From contig JALMGJ010000002.1 of assembly GCA_023362775.1 (NCBI GenBank), positions 63,255,914-63,319,913 of the forward strand: a DNA stretch of 64,000 bases, in the 5' to 3' direction. Within the stretch, counting starts at the first letter, position 1; the number at the start of each line of letters is the position of its first letter. Of this stretch, positions 22,691 to 32,842 are shown in pieces. The notes under the pieces were generated by a model that was not told where the DNA came from, did not search any database, and saw only the letters and a program-made list of their open reading frames with translations. A program made the translations under genes and the position numbers. The DNA comes from Charina bottae. Taxonomy: Eukaryota > Chordata > Lepidosauria > Squamata > Charinaidae.

Positions 22691-23639
22691 TTTCATTCTA
22701 GGAAGGCCTTTGGATTATGATTGATTTGTTTTATTGAACTAGCTAAACTTTTAAATATAATTTCATTACCTCCATGTTCCATGTTATTTTTGGCTCATAT
22801 TTTTTTGTGTTAATATATGACTTTGAATCTTGTTAGATTATGATCTTATCTCTGAAGCTTGTCACAGTGGGCTTATCTAAAGAAAGGCAGAATATAAATA
22901 TTTGCAATGACTAACTACATCCCCTGTGAGCAAGATGAACTCTTTTCCAAAACAGTCAATTATTCAGTCCTTATTAAATAATGGCAGTGATATTCTTGGC
23001 TTTGCCTCTGTAATCAACATTGGATATTCAGCCCAATGTGGAGTTTTTTGTTTTTTTTTTGTTTTTCCCTCTGCAAAGATTTTTCAGACTTTTTTTTATT
23101 GAACAAATAAATACAATTTGATAGTAACAAATTGTGAAAAATATAATTAACATATTTGATTGCCTCACTCTCAGACTTTTTAAAATCCCTTTTTATTCAA
23201 TGTTTTGGATTACATATACATTCTTCCTTTTTAATTGCTAAAGGGGGGACCAGAGCCCCCTCCCCTACAATTTTCTGGCTTCTACTGTCTCCACTCTAAT
23301 CATGATGGTTGCCTTAAGTACTGCTAGGCTCAATTTTGTTCTCATGGAAGATGCTTGTTAGTGATCATCTTTGTTGGACTCCAGAATTTCAAAGCTGATT
23401 TCTTTGTAATCAGTAAATCTGAAATAGTCTGCAACTGTAAAACTCTTCAAATTGAGCAACTCTCACTACACTTTGTAACCATAGCAAAGGAAGATATATC
23501 TGCCTGGCCCAGTTTTGTGCCACTGTAAGTCTCACAATAAAGAATTTTCAAAAATACTGGAATGCAAGGATGGGTAAATTCCATCTGGGGATAAGAAAGT
23601 AATAGCTGCTGGGGGAAGACTAGTAGACATTAGTGTCAA
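22691..23639. other. Unassigned stretch with T-rich tracts
   Basis: Contains T-rich tracts near 23050-23100 that may be LINE tails in reverse orientation (TTTTTTTTATTGAACAAATA). No gene recognised. Confidence 0.5.
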
Positions 23640-24060
23640 AGAAGTACAGTATGTGTGGTTGAAGACACACATGTGTGTAAAATTCTGGGAAGCCAAAGGA
23701 AAGGTATGGCAACTAGTGAAGAGGGAATAATAATAATAATCAAAGAGAAAAATAATAATAATAAAATAATCATATAATACCTGGAGACAGCAGAATAGAA
23801 GAGAAAGAACAGGAAAAAATCACAAAATATAAAGACCTGCAAATAGAACGACTGTGGCAAAAGAAAGCAAAGATAATACCAATAGTAACAGGTGCCTTGG
23901 GTGCAATTCCAAAACATCTGGAGCACCACTTGAACACCATCTGCATTAACAAAATCACCATCAGTCAATTGCAAAAGGCAGCTTTACTTGGAACAGTTTA
24001 CATCCTGCAACGATACCTTTAATATTATTAAACAACAACATCTGCCAATCCCAGGACTTT
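23640..24060 (+). pseudogene. R4/Dong-like LINE C-terminal fragment, copy 1
   Basis: Plus-strand translation across small frameshifts gives IPGDSRIEEKEQEKITKYKD, LQIERLWQKKAK, GALGAIPKHLEHHLN and TISQLQKAALLGTVYILQRY. This order (DSRI..KE.EK..KY.DL..E..RLW, then V.GALG, then Q..AL.GT..ILR) is the C-terminal tail I associate with reptile R4/Dong (Rex6-like) LINEs, by memory. It is followed directly by a related copy at 24130-24900. RT and endonuclease are absent. Confidence 0.6.
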
Positions 24061-24129
24061 GGGGAGGACTCAATAGGTGGACAAAAATGCCAAATCCAGT
24101 CTAAACATCTGGCTGACTGTGTGACCAAC

Positions 24130-24900
24130 CATAATAATAATGAGATTTTCCAATTCTGGCCTTGATTTCATTAGTTCAAGAACAAGCTATTCGAACTAAT
24201 GCAATTAAAGCCAGAATTGAAAAATCATCAAACGATTCAAAATGCATGTTGTGCAAAAAAGCAGAAGAAACAGTAGTTCATATACTCAGCTTGTGCAAGA
24301 CGATTGCACAAACTGACTATAAACAATGACATAACACAGTCACCAAAATGATTCACTGGAACATCTGTAAAAATTATCATTTACCAATAATGAAAAATTG
24401 GTGAGAACATATAGTTGAAAAAGTAGTCGAAAATGAGCAGGTTAAAAATTGTGGGATTTCCAAATACAAACTGATAAAGTCTTGGCGCATAACACACCAG
24501 ATTTAACTGTGGTTGAAAAGAAGAAAGTGTGGATAATTGATGTGGCAATACCAGGGATAGTAGAATAAAAGACAAAGAATTGGAGAACTTCACAAAGTAT
24601 AAAAATCTGAAAATTGAAGTTGAAAGATTATGGCATAAACGGGCAGTGGTGGTCCCAGTGGTTATCGGCACACTGGGTGCCATACCAAAAAGCCTTGGAC
24701 AGCACTTAGAAAATCTGTGCATTGACAAAATTTCCATCTGTCAATTACAAAAGGCCACACTGCTTGGATCCGCACATATACTACGCCAATATATTACGAC
24801 CGGATCCACTGTTAAAATTTTACCCTTGGAAGACAATCTTACTCGGCTACGAGTGATTGCCAATGATGATTACGACATCCTAGGTTCTTGAGAATAACTC
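24130..24900 (+). pseudogene. R4/Dong-like LINE C-terminal fragment, copy 2
   Basis: A longer degenerate relative of 23640-24060. It includes a Cys/His block (CMLCKKAEETVVH near 24240-24275), then after frameshifts DVAIPG, KELENFTKYKNLKIEVERLW, VVIGTLGAIPKSLGQHL and QLQKATLLGSAHILRQY, ending at ILGS before a stop near 24891. The 24580-24891 segment is open for about 100 codons. The Cys/His block before the tail fits the zinc-finger-like region of R2/R4-type elements. Family by memory; homology to copy 1 is directly visible. Confidence 0.6.
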
Positions 24901-25746
24901 GATGAAAATGAAGGCCAACACCAGCTAAAGAACTGGCAGCTGTGATTCCACATTGTGAAGGAGTAGGAGGGGGGGGGAAGGCTGGCACTGGTAGATAGGT
25001 CTACACAGGAGCCAGCCAACAAGGCTTGCCTTCCCTGTGTGAATGAGAAAGGCAAGAAGCAGGAAATGACCAATCAGGTCTTGTGGTGGCCACAGCCGAG
25101 ACTGAACCCCAGCCCAACCCTGTTGCAATCTAAACTGGAATTTGGCATAAGCAGCAGGAGCAATGCAGGCTCTTTCTTAGGCTGCAATGCAGAATTGCCC
25201 ATCATCTTGCTTCAAAGCTGCCTCTGGACCAAAAGGCATACCAGGAATGAGGCATCTCTTTTTCCGCACCTCTTTTAATCATTTAGTTTTGAATACTTAT
25301 CTTTTTTTTGCATTTGTCACCTGTTTCATAATTAATCATTCAGAACTTGCATATATTATCCATTCATTCAGTATAAAGTGATTAATATGTATTCATGGAT
25401 CCAGTCACAATTACTTCCCCCCCAAAAAAAAAATATACAGAGAGAAGGGGGTAAGAGAGAGACAGATACAGATACACCCTGCTTATAAAAACTGCTGTTG
25501 TAAATTTCCTCATGAATATAAAGAACCCTGATACAGTGCCAGCACTATAGGTCAGTGTAGCCAATTTTACAAGATGTACTGTTTGTATTATTTTTGTTTC
25601 AGTGCTGAATAGATAAATAATTTATGGAAGATTCCTCAAGGGAGGAATAATGACTGGAAGAGCAACTGTAGTCTATGCTGTGTAGTGTAGCAGGGTGATT
25701 ATAAAATGCTGCAATTGGATCAGGGGCATTTTGAACCAATCACTCT
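24901..25746. other. Unassigned stretch
   Basis: Unique-looking DNA upstream of the gypsy element; no recognised feature. The sequence just before 25747 is the pre-insertion flank. Confidence 0.5.
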
Positions 25747-25751
25747 ACCAC

Positions 25752-25986
25752 TGTCAGGGGAAGCAGAGAGGAGGGCGGAGCACTGGATAAGAAGCGAGCA
25801 CGCAGCTCAGAGAGCCTAGCCTATTTCCCCGAAAGTCAGAAGAAAGCTCCGCCCTAGGTTGAGCTGATATACTTGGGAATCTTCAGGCACTGTTAGTTTA
25901 GCAGGATTTCTGTTTGTAGGTATGCAATAAACACTAGAGACTAGATTCCTGGCCTCGGCGTGTTATTTCTGCAGCTACACACGACA
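25752..25986 (+). repeat. 5' LTR of the Ty3/gypsy element
   Basis: 235 bp, TG...CA ends. U3 runs to about 25895, R starts about 25896 (inferred from the primer site), and AATAAA is at 25926-25931. It differs from the 3' LTR at two nearby bases (CCCGAAAGT here, CCCAAACGT there). Confidence 0.97.
25864..25897 (+). promoter_or_regulatory. LTR core promoter: TATA-like box and inferred transcript start
   Basis: CTGATATACT (25864-25873) places a TATA-like ATATA about 29 bp upstream of GTTTAGCAGG at 25896. The start is inferred from the rule that in self-priming elements the RNA 5' end is the primer; it was not observed directly. Confidence 0.55.
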
Positions 25987-25988
25987 TC

Positions 25989-26001
25989 AATCCTGCTAAA
26001 C
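25989..26001 (+). promoter_or_regulatory. Self-complementary primer-binding site
   Basis: AATCCTGCTAAAC, two bases after the 5' LTR, is the exact reverse complement of GTTTAGCAGGATT at 25896-25908 in the same LTR. Tf1 and sushi elements prime minus-strand DNA from the folded 5' end of their own RNA, and a 13-nt match at this exact place is what that mechanism needs. I recognise no ordinary tRNA 3'-end complement at this position. Confidence 0.85.
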
Positions 26002-26044
26002 CAAAACTCCCATCAAAAGAGGGAGGAACACATAAACCGGAAGA

Positions 26045-27088
26045 ATGGCTTCTCAGACGCAGGAATTGCAGCAGGCCATAATCCAGCTAGCAGTGGCCTT
26101 GACACAACACCAGCAACAAGTCGACGACCAGATTAATAACTTACAGGCGGCGATGCTTCAGCAGATGCAACAACCAGCTCCAGGGGCACAGCAGCCAGCA
26201 CCAGTGGCACCACCCCCACCAGTCGTTCTGCGATCCCCAGGGTGTTTACCAGAGAAATTTGGGGGAGAGACGGCACAGCTCAGGACCTTCGTCGCCCAGT
26301 GCACCATGTTTTTCGACAGCAGACCAGCCGAGTTCCCGACGGAGAGGTCCAGAGTCACGTTCATTTTAAGTTTGCTGAAAGGCTCAGCCGCAAGATGGTC
26401 CATCCCCATGGTGGAAGCTAACGACCCAATTCTGGACAACTACCAGAACTTTATGGCCCGTTTCAGAGCCCATTTTGATGATCCAATCAGAGAGGTCACT
26501 GCCAGCAGAGAGATCCGGTGGCTCCGACAGGGGAACAGGAGAGTAGGAGTGTACATCGCAGATTTCAAACTGCTGGCAGGAGATTTGGGCTGGAATGAGG
26601 TGGCATTGAAGGATCAGTTTAAACAAGGACTGGACGAAGAGATTAAGACGGAGTTAGTGCGGCAGGGCACTCCAGCGACATTGGAAGACCTATACCAGTT
26701 AACAGTCGTCATAGATGCTCGATTGGAGGAGTTAAAGCAGCTTCGGCCAGGGAGAAACAGGGCAGGAACCCAACCGGCGTTTCCAGGTTTTGCTACCCCC
26801 TCTAACACGTTTGTTCCCCTGAGCGCGGAAGAACCCATGCAGATAGGGGCCACAAGAAGGGGGCTCTCTGAAGCCGAGAGGCAAAGGAGAAGGGACAGTG
26901 CACTTTGTTTTTATTGCGGGGGGCCAGGGCACATTGCAAGGGTGTGCCCGACCAGATGCCAGGCAGCCCCGGTAAGATTTACAACCCAAGGCACGGAGCA
27001 GGCCCACATTCCAGCCGCTTCTTCTCAGCAGTTAAACTCCAACGGCCCCCCTTGTCAGAGCCCCGTAGGGCGGCCATCCAGCAATTAA
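26045..27088 (+). CDS. gag: Gag polyprotein of the Ty3/gypsy element
   Basis: 347 codons from ATG 26045. The N-terminus is Gln-rich and helical (ELQQAIIQLAVALTQHQQQV), followed by a Pro/Ala-rich linker and a capsid-like domain (LPEKFGGETAQLRTFVAQC, FILSLLKGSAARW, REIRWLRQGNRRVGVYIADF, FKQGLDEEIKTEL). Near the end is a CCHC zinc knuckle CFYCGGPGHIARVC. Gag forms the particle and packages RNA through the knuckle. The frame overlaps pol, which lies in the -1 frame; the likely slip site is 27046-27052, twelve codons before the gag stop. Intact and of usual length for the sushi group. Confidence 0.95.
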   Translation: MASQTQELQQAIIQLAVALTQHQQQVDDQINNLQAAMLQQMQQPAPGAQQPAPVAPPPPVVLRSPGCLPEKFGGETAQLRTFVAQCTMFFDSRPAEFPTERSRVTFILSLLKGSAARWSIPMVEANDPILDNYQNFMARFRAHFDDPIREVTASREIRWLRQGNRRVGVYIADFKLLAGDLGWNEVALKDQFKQGLDEEIKTELVRQGTPATLEDLYQLTVVIDARLEELKQLRPGRNRAGTQPAFPGFATPSNTFVPLSAEEPMQIGATRRGLSEAERQRRRDSALCFYCGGPGHIARVCPTRCQAAPVRFTTQGTEQAHIPAASSQQLNSNGPPCQSPVGRPSSN

Positions 27089-27097
27089 GAAGGGCTC
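27046..27097 (+). promoter_or_regulatory. Putative -1 ribosomal frameshift signal (gag to pol)
   Basis: The heptamer C CCC CCT (27046-27052) is in register with the gag frame (codons start at 27047 and 27050), fitting the X XXY YYZ rule, and pol is in the -1 frame. GAGCCC (27058-27063) can pair with GGGCTC (27092-27097), giving a stem five bases downstream. It is the only in-register X XXY YYZ heptamer I found in the overlap; a G6C run at 26918 is out of register. C-run slippery sites are usually weak, so this is a proposal. Confidence 0.55.
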
Positions 27098-30000
27098 AGA
27101 CAGCAGATCACAACCAAGATTTTTATATTGTTCCAGCCACGCTGACTACAGATTCCAAGCAACTATTACTGGTAAATGTTATGATTGATTCCGGGGCGAC
27201 AACCAATTTTATAGATGGGGAAGCGGTGGAAAAGTTTCACATTTCAACTATTGCACTACCAAGCCCCATGCAGGTTGAAACCATCAACGGGCAACCTCTC
27301 AAGGCCGGCGCGATCGAACGTTGCACCCTGCCGATTCAGCTAAACATCGCAGATCACTCGGAGTGGATCCAACTGTACGTTACTGCCTCTTTGCAAGTCC
27401 CAGTCATTCTCGGGGCACCTTGGTTGAGACTTCACAACCCCAATTTGGACTGGATGACCGGAGCAGTTTCCTTTCCCTCTCAAGACTGTCGGCACCACAA
27501 ATTGCAGGGCATTACCCAAGCCCAACCGGCAGCTGCAAGCCGGGAAGCAGGGAAGGCTCCACTACCAACAAAGTATGGAGATTTTGCAGACATCTTCGGA
27601 GAGCAAGAGGCCACAGTGTTGCCCCCCAATAGATCTTTCGACTGTACCATAGATTTGAAGCCTGGAGCCAAGATCCCAGCGGCACGGCATTACACAATGT
27701 CCCCAAAGGAGCTAGCTATACTGAAGGAATATTTGGATACCAACCTAAAAAGGGGTTTCATTAGGCCATCGACACCACCGGCATCTGCCCCTACCTTCTT
27801 CGTGCCTAAAAAGCCCGATCCTTTCGCCCCGGCGGCACAGGCTGGCGATAAGGGACCCCCCATGCGCACGGTGCATGACTACAGCGCACTCAACGCAGTC
27901 ACCGTTAGAAACCACTGCCCTCTTCCAGTGATATCGGAGTTGCTAGATCGCCTGCAAAAGGCTCGCATTTTTACCAAGCTAGACCTCAGGAATGCCTACA
28001 ATTTGATCAGAATAAAGCCAGGCCATGAATACTTAACGGCTTTTAACACCAGATATGGTAAGTTTGAGTATTTAGTCATGCCTTTTGGACTAAGTAATTG
28101 TGGGGCAGTATTTTCCAGGTTCATGAACCACATTTTCTCAGACTTGTTAGATAAATATGTCATTGTGTATCTGGATGACATTCTGATTTATTCTGAGGAC
28201 CCCACCTCCCACATTACCCATGTGCATAATGTTCTGCAGAGATTAAGGGAGAACAAGCTGTTTGCAAAATTAGAAAAGTGCGCTTTTGACTTAACGCAAT
28301 TAGACTATCTGGGATACAGGATTTCCACAGAAGGCATAGCCGTGGATCCTGCAAAGGTCCAAGCAATTATGTCATGGAAGACTCCCCGTAACGTCAAGGA
28401 GCTCCAACAATTTCTGGGGTATGCGAATTTTCTTCACAAGTTCATTGCCTCATATGCGGAGAAAGCGCGTCCCCTTACTCAGCTGTTAAAGAAAAACAGA
28501 CGCTTTTGCTGGGGGGAACAGCAGCAAGCGGCCTTTCAAGAATTTAAACAGCTGTTTACCTCCCCACCACTCCTGAGGCATCCGAACCCTTCAAAACAGT
28601 TCCACGTCCAGTGCGACGCCTCTAACTTTGCCGTCGCTGCCATTTTACTCCAAGCGGCGGATGAAAGGGGGGAAGATTTATTACCCTGTGCCTATTTCTC
28701 TCGCACGCTGTCACCAGCAGAGAGGAATTACGATGTTTTTAACAAGGAGCTGCTTGCCATAAAATCAGCCTTTCAAGAATGGAGGCTTTGGTTAGAGGGA
28801 GCAGCCTTGCCAATCAAGGTTTACACAGACCATAAAAACTTAGCGCTGTTGCAGAGCTCGGGATCCCTCAACCCCTGTCAGGTCAGATGGAGTCACTTTT
28901 TTTCATGCTTCGATTTCGTCATCTCGTATTTGCCAGGCAAACAAAACAAGCTGGCTGACGCGTTGTCTAGGCAGCCGCAGGACATTGCAGAACCTGACCA
29001 AGCCACCCAAGCCACGGTCTTGCACCCTCAAAATTTTGAGAAGCCTCCCGAAGGGGTCCAAGTAGAGAACTTGGCAGCAGTCAGACTAGTAGACGATCTC
29101 CTTGTAAGAATCAAGGCGCAGCAGCAACAAGACCCCTACGCACGGGCTAGGCTGGATGACCTCCAGGGGGCCCAGCATGGTACACCGTCCCCTTTCACAG
29201 CGGAGGCAGGGACACTTTGGCATAGTGGGCGGCTTTATGTTCCTAAGACCCTGAGGGAAGAAGTATTACAGCTCTGTCATGATAGCCCAACGGCAGGACA
29301 CGGGGGGGTGTTCAAAACGCTGCACAGAACACTCAGAGACTACTGGTGGCCCAAGATAGCAGCGCACATCAAGACTTACGTGGCCTCTTGCCACGTGTGT
29401 AGACGCGCTAAAACGGTTGCAGGGAAACCAGCAGGCCTTTTGCAGCCCCTGCCCACCCACCCCCAACCTTGGGACACTGTCTCCATGGATTTTATCACCG
29501 ACTTGCCACAGGCACAGGGTTTCACTTCCATCCTGGTGGTGGTAGACTGCTTTACAAAAATAGCGCACTTCATTCCCTGCAAGGGCCTACCAACAGCACA
29601 AGTTACAGCACAGCTCTTTTTGGACAATGTCTTCCGATATAGAGGTATGGTTAACCACTTGATCTCAGATCGCGGTTCGCAATTTACTTCCAGGTTCTGG
29701 GGGGCGCTTTTCCAGACGTTGGGGGTCAAAATACACTTGTCCTCTGCGAATCATCTGTGCAGTAATGGCGAAGCAGAGAAAACTAAACAGTTATTGCAGC
29801 AATATCTCAGATGTTACATTAACTACCGGCAGGACAATTGGCCAGAACTTCTCCCCATGGCAGAGTTCGCTTACAACAATGCAGTGCATTCCTCAACCAA
29901 GATGTCCCCTTTCCAGGCTCTCTATGGCACAAACCCGAGAGTGTTGCCCCTTTCCTCACAACAAACAGCTGTGCCTGCAGCCACGGATTTCCTGGCAGAA

Positions 30001-31044
30001 AGACAGGCAGCCCATCACCTGTTAGCAGAGCAGCTAGAGCTGGCAAAGGCAACCTATAAACGGAACGCAGATGAACACAGACAGGAAGGACCCCCCATAT
30101 CACCAGGAGACAAGGTCTGGCTCTCTACAAAGTTTCTGCCCACTAACAGACCTTGCAAGAAGCTGGACTCTAAGTTTATTGGCCCTTTTCAGGTGATACA
30201 GCAAATAAACCCTGTGGCTTATCGGTTGCAGCTTCCACACTCTATGAGGATTCACCCGGTGTTTCACAAATCCTTGTTAGTCAAAGATTCCCCTCCAAGT
30301 GCCTTACGGTCACATACCACCCCCCCACCTCCGCTACTTGTCCAAGGGGAACCGGAGTACGAAGTGCAAGAGATTTTGGACTCCAGAAGGAGGGGCAGGG
30401 GGATTCAGTATTTAATACACTGGAAGGGGTATTCTCAGACAGAGCGCTCCTGGGAAAATGCCAAAGATGTTCACGCACCCCTCCTAGTGCATAGGTTTCA
30501 TCAGATTTTCCCTCACAAGCCTCGACCAGCTCGACTCCCAGAGCTACAGCCTTCAGCTGAAGACGAGGAAGCCGACCAGCCTGAGGATTTCGTAAGTTGC
30601 CAGCAACCATTCCTGCTCCCCCCGTCGGACCCAGCGAGGGGGGAGGAGGAGGATTCGCATCCCTCCACCTCTGGTTGCCAGCTCCCTGGAGGGGGGAGGG
30701 AGAACCTTTCTAACGATTTAGCTGTTTTTCAGGAGAGGCCAGCTGCACCCGGACTATCAGATCAAACAGAGAGACGCGAGCCTTCCCCCGACATTCCTTT
30801 CCTGGATGACCTCCCTTCACTGCCCAGCTCCCAGGAAGAGGAGCAGATAGACACTTTTTCACACGGGATCCTGCCCGGCACCAAGGACGAACGGGGGGAG
30901 GGAGTTGCTATGGAGTTTTTGGATGGGGAGGGGGGTGGTGTCAGGGGAAGCAGAGAGGAGGGCGGAGCACTGGATAAGAAGCGAGCACGCAGCTCAGAGA
31001 GCCTAGCCTATTTCCCCAAACGTCAGAAGAAAGCTCCGCCCTAG
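27053..31044 (+). CDS. pol: Pol polyprotein: protease, RT, RNase H, integrase, chromodomain
   Basis: Open without interruption to TAG 31042-31044, about 1330 codons after the shift site (the open frame extends upstream into the gag overlap). In order: protease DSGATTNFIDG (27187); RT with YGKFEYLVMPFGLSN and active site YLDDILIYSED (28168); RNase H with QCDASNFAVAA (28615) and YTDHKNLALL; integrase HHCC (HDSPTAGH...CHVCRRAKT, 29277-29410), catalytic D at 29488 (MDFITD), D at 29668 (SDRGSQF) and E at 29776 (NGEAEK), with 35 residues between the last two; then a chromodomain (EYEVQEILDSRRR...YLIHWKGYSQTERSWEN, about 30350-30480). The acidic, Pro-rich tail runs into the 3' LTR and ends in a basic cluster. 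Catalytic residues are all present. It makes and integrates the DNA copy; the chromodomain may steer target choice. Confidence 0.95.
30921..30938 (+). promoter_or_regulatory. Polypurine tract
   Basis: GATGGGGAGGGGGGTGG immediately precedes the 3' LTR and is the expected plus-strand primer site. It lies inside the pol reading frame, so the same bases also encode Gly-rich residues. Confidence 0.8.
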
Positions 31045-31173
31045 GTTGAGCTGATATACTTGGGAATCTTCAGGCACTGTTAGTTTAGCAGGATTTCTGT
31101 TTGTAGGTATGCAATAAACACTAGAGACTAGATTCCTGGCCTCGGCGTGTTATTTCTGCAGCTACACACGACA
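30939..31173 (+). repeat. 3' LTR of the Ty3/gypsy element
   Basis: 235 bp, the same as 25752-25986 except two bases. Its first 106 bp encode the end of Pol: DKKRARSS...FPKRQKKAPP then TAG. This basic pair of clusters resembles a bipartite nuclear localisation signal. AATAAA lies about 175 bp in. Confidence 0.96.
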
Positions 31174-31224
31174 ACCACCCTAAATCACAAGACTGTGGCT
31201 ATGGGGATGAAGCAAGGAAGAACC

Positions 31225-31770
31225 CCATATATGAAGTCCATTTAGCAGTCTGTTAGAACTACTGAAATGGAGCCGAGCAGCTAAACTCATGTACAGAAAA
31301 AGAATATTGTTTAACAACAGAGCCCATGAGCATATTAGACAGATCCAGGTTAGTCTTACACCTTTAGCCCACCGTAGCATAAAGAAACACACGCTGAGAC
31401 ATGGCAGATATGAAAAGTAAGTACAAAAGTGTCCTTACATTTATTCATTGCAGGTACAGCCTTTTCGGTAGATAAATGATGTTCCATTTCTTTCTGTTCC
31501 CTAAACTTAGTTAACTCTTGCATCTCATTGCTGGCAAGAGATGTGTGTAGAAAGGGGGAAAAATCTCCTAGACCCATCCATGGCCTAGGATGGAGCAGCA
31601 CACAGCCGTGTGCTTTGCTCCCAGTCGAAGGAGGAGAGAGAGAAAGAGAGAGAGAGGGGAAGTGGGAGTGGCCACAAACAGCTTCCTCAAAAGCATGGAG
31701 AGTTTGCATCCTAGAGCAACCATCCATATGCTGATAAGGCATGCTGGATTTGCCGGAATCTCCAACAATA
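31225..31770. repeat. Dispersed repeat of unknown class (partner at 7436-7975)
   Basis: Collinear with 7436-7975 through CATAAAGAAACACA, AAGTAAGTACAAAAG, CTTACATTTATT and GATTTGCCGG blocks, with scattered substitutions and indels. It begins about 50 bp after the gypsy target duplication. No ORF or termini recognised. Confidence 0.7.
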
Positions 31771-32842
31771 TAAACCACCTTGAGCATCCTGAGAATATAA
31801 ATGCAACATATGAGTAAAAGTAATAACATCTGTTACTGGTAGGAATTAGAATAGGAATAAATGGGTGATCTTCCATAATGCCTTCCATACTATTGAATTA
31901 CAGAATACTAGGCTACACAGTATCAATCAATAAATCAATCAATAAAACAACCCCCCCCCCAAATTTAACAGTGGAGCTCTGGCCAAGTTCTCCTTCTAAG
32001 CATCATAGATTATTTTCAATAAACATTGCTGACAGAATTAACTAGGGAGGAACAGATGTATGATTTTCATTTCTACAATTTCTCTCATAGGATAAGCCGA
32101 GAACATTATTTTAATTAAATTTTTATTTTGAGGAAGAATAAACTCATACCAGACCTTGAGTTGAAGGGAAACAATCAAACAAGCATGCATGCATAGTATA
32201 ATTCACTTACAAACTGGCCATAAGATCATGCCTGGATAAAACATTCATTAAGGGAAGTTTTGATAATATAAAATTGGACTTATGCCTCTTCGCTCCAAAC
32301 TTGCCCTTGCATATGGGTTTCATCCATCACAAATCAGCAAGGCAAGAAGCTTTGATACATATATTGCCTCACTAGATTGAACAGTTAGTTGTAACACAAT
32401 ATGTGCTATCTCCCACCTATAGTGTAAGTAGAAGACAAATAGAAGGTACATAGAAGATTATGTAGAAGGTAAAGTCGTATTTATTGTGCAATGTTCATTT
32501 GCTATCTTGGAAACAGTCATGGCATAGAGCATTTCAAAGAATTGGCCAATTTAGTTCATCAAAGAGGAACATGTATCTGTCCTGAACTGGAAACAATTCT
32601 TGCATGCAAGGAACAATCCTAAGAATTTGTAATCCTTTCCCTGGCATTGCACTTTATTTAATAAGAAGTTTACACCACAACTTTACCATAAGAGCGATGT
32701 CTACTTAGAATATATAATAAATCTATTGGTTTTAAATGAAAAAAAATCTCAAACTATCACATATTGTTGATTTCTTTCTTTGTGTTATCCCAACCCTGTC
32801 TCTAAACCTCTGATCACCATTTGCTTTTTCCATCGCCTGCAG
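31771..32842. other. Unassigned stretch, possible intron
   Basis: AT-rich unique DNA. Its last ~70 bp are pyrimidine-rich and end CATCGCCTGCAG, a plausible 3' splice site for the exon candidate that follows. Confidence 0.4.

Larger units (their letters stand above)
25752..31173 (+). mobile_element. Complete Ty3/gypsy LTR retrotransposon (chromovirus, Tf1/sushi type)
   Basis: A 5.42-kb element with 235-bp LTRs (TGTCAGGGGA...CACACGACA), gag, pol and a 5-bp target duplication ACCAC (25747-25751 and 31174-31178). The LTRs differ at only two positions by my reading, and gag and pol are uninterrupted, so the insertion is young and may be competent. The chromodomain after integrase and the self-complementary primer site place it in the chromovirus/Tf1-sushi lineage. 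Its neighbours are unrelated repeats. Confidence 0.96.

Noticed and set aside
24961..24976. G run as a possible regulatory quadruplex
   Set aside because: A single short G run; no four-tract arrangement.
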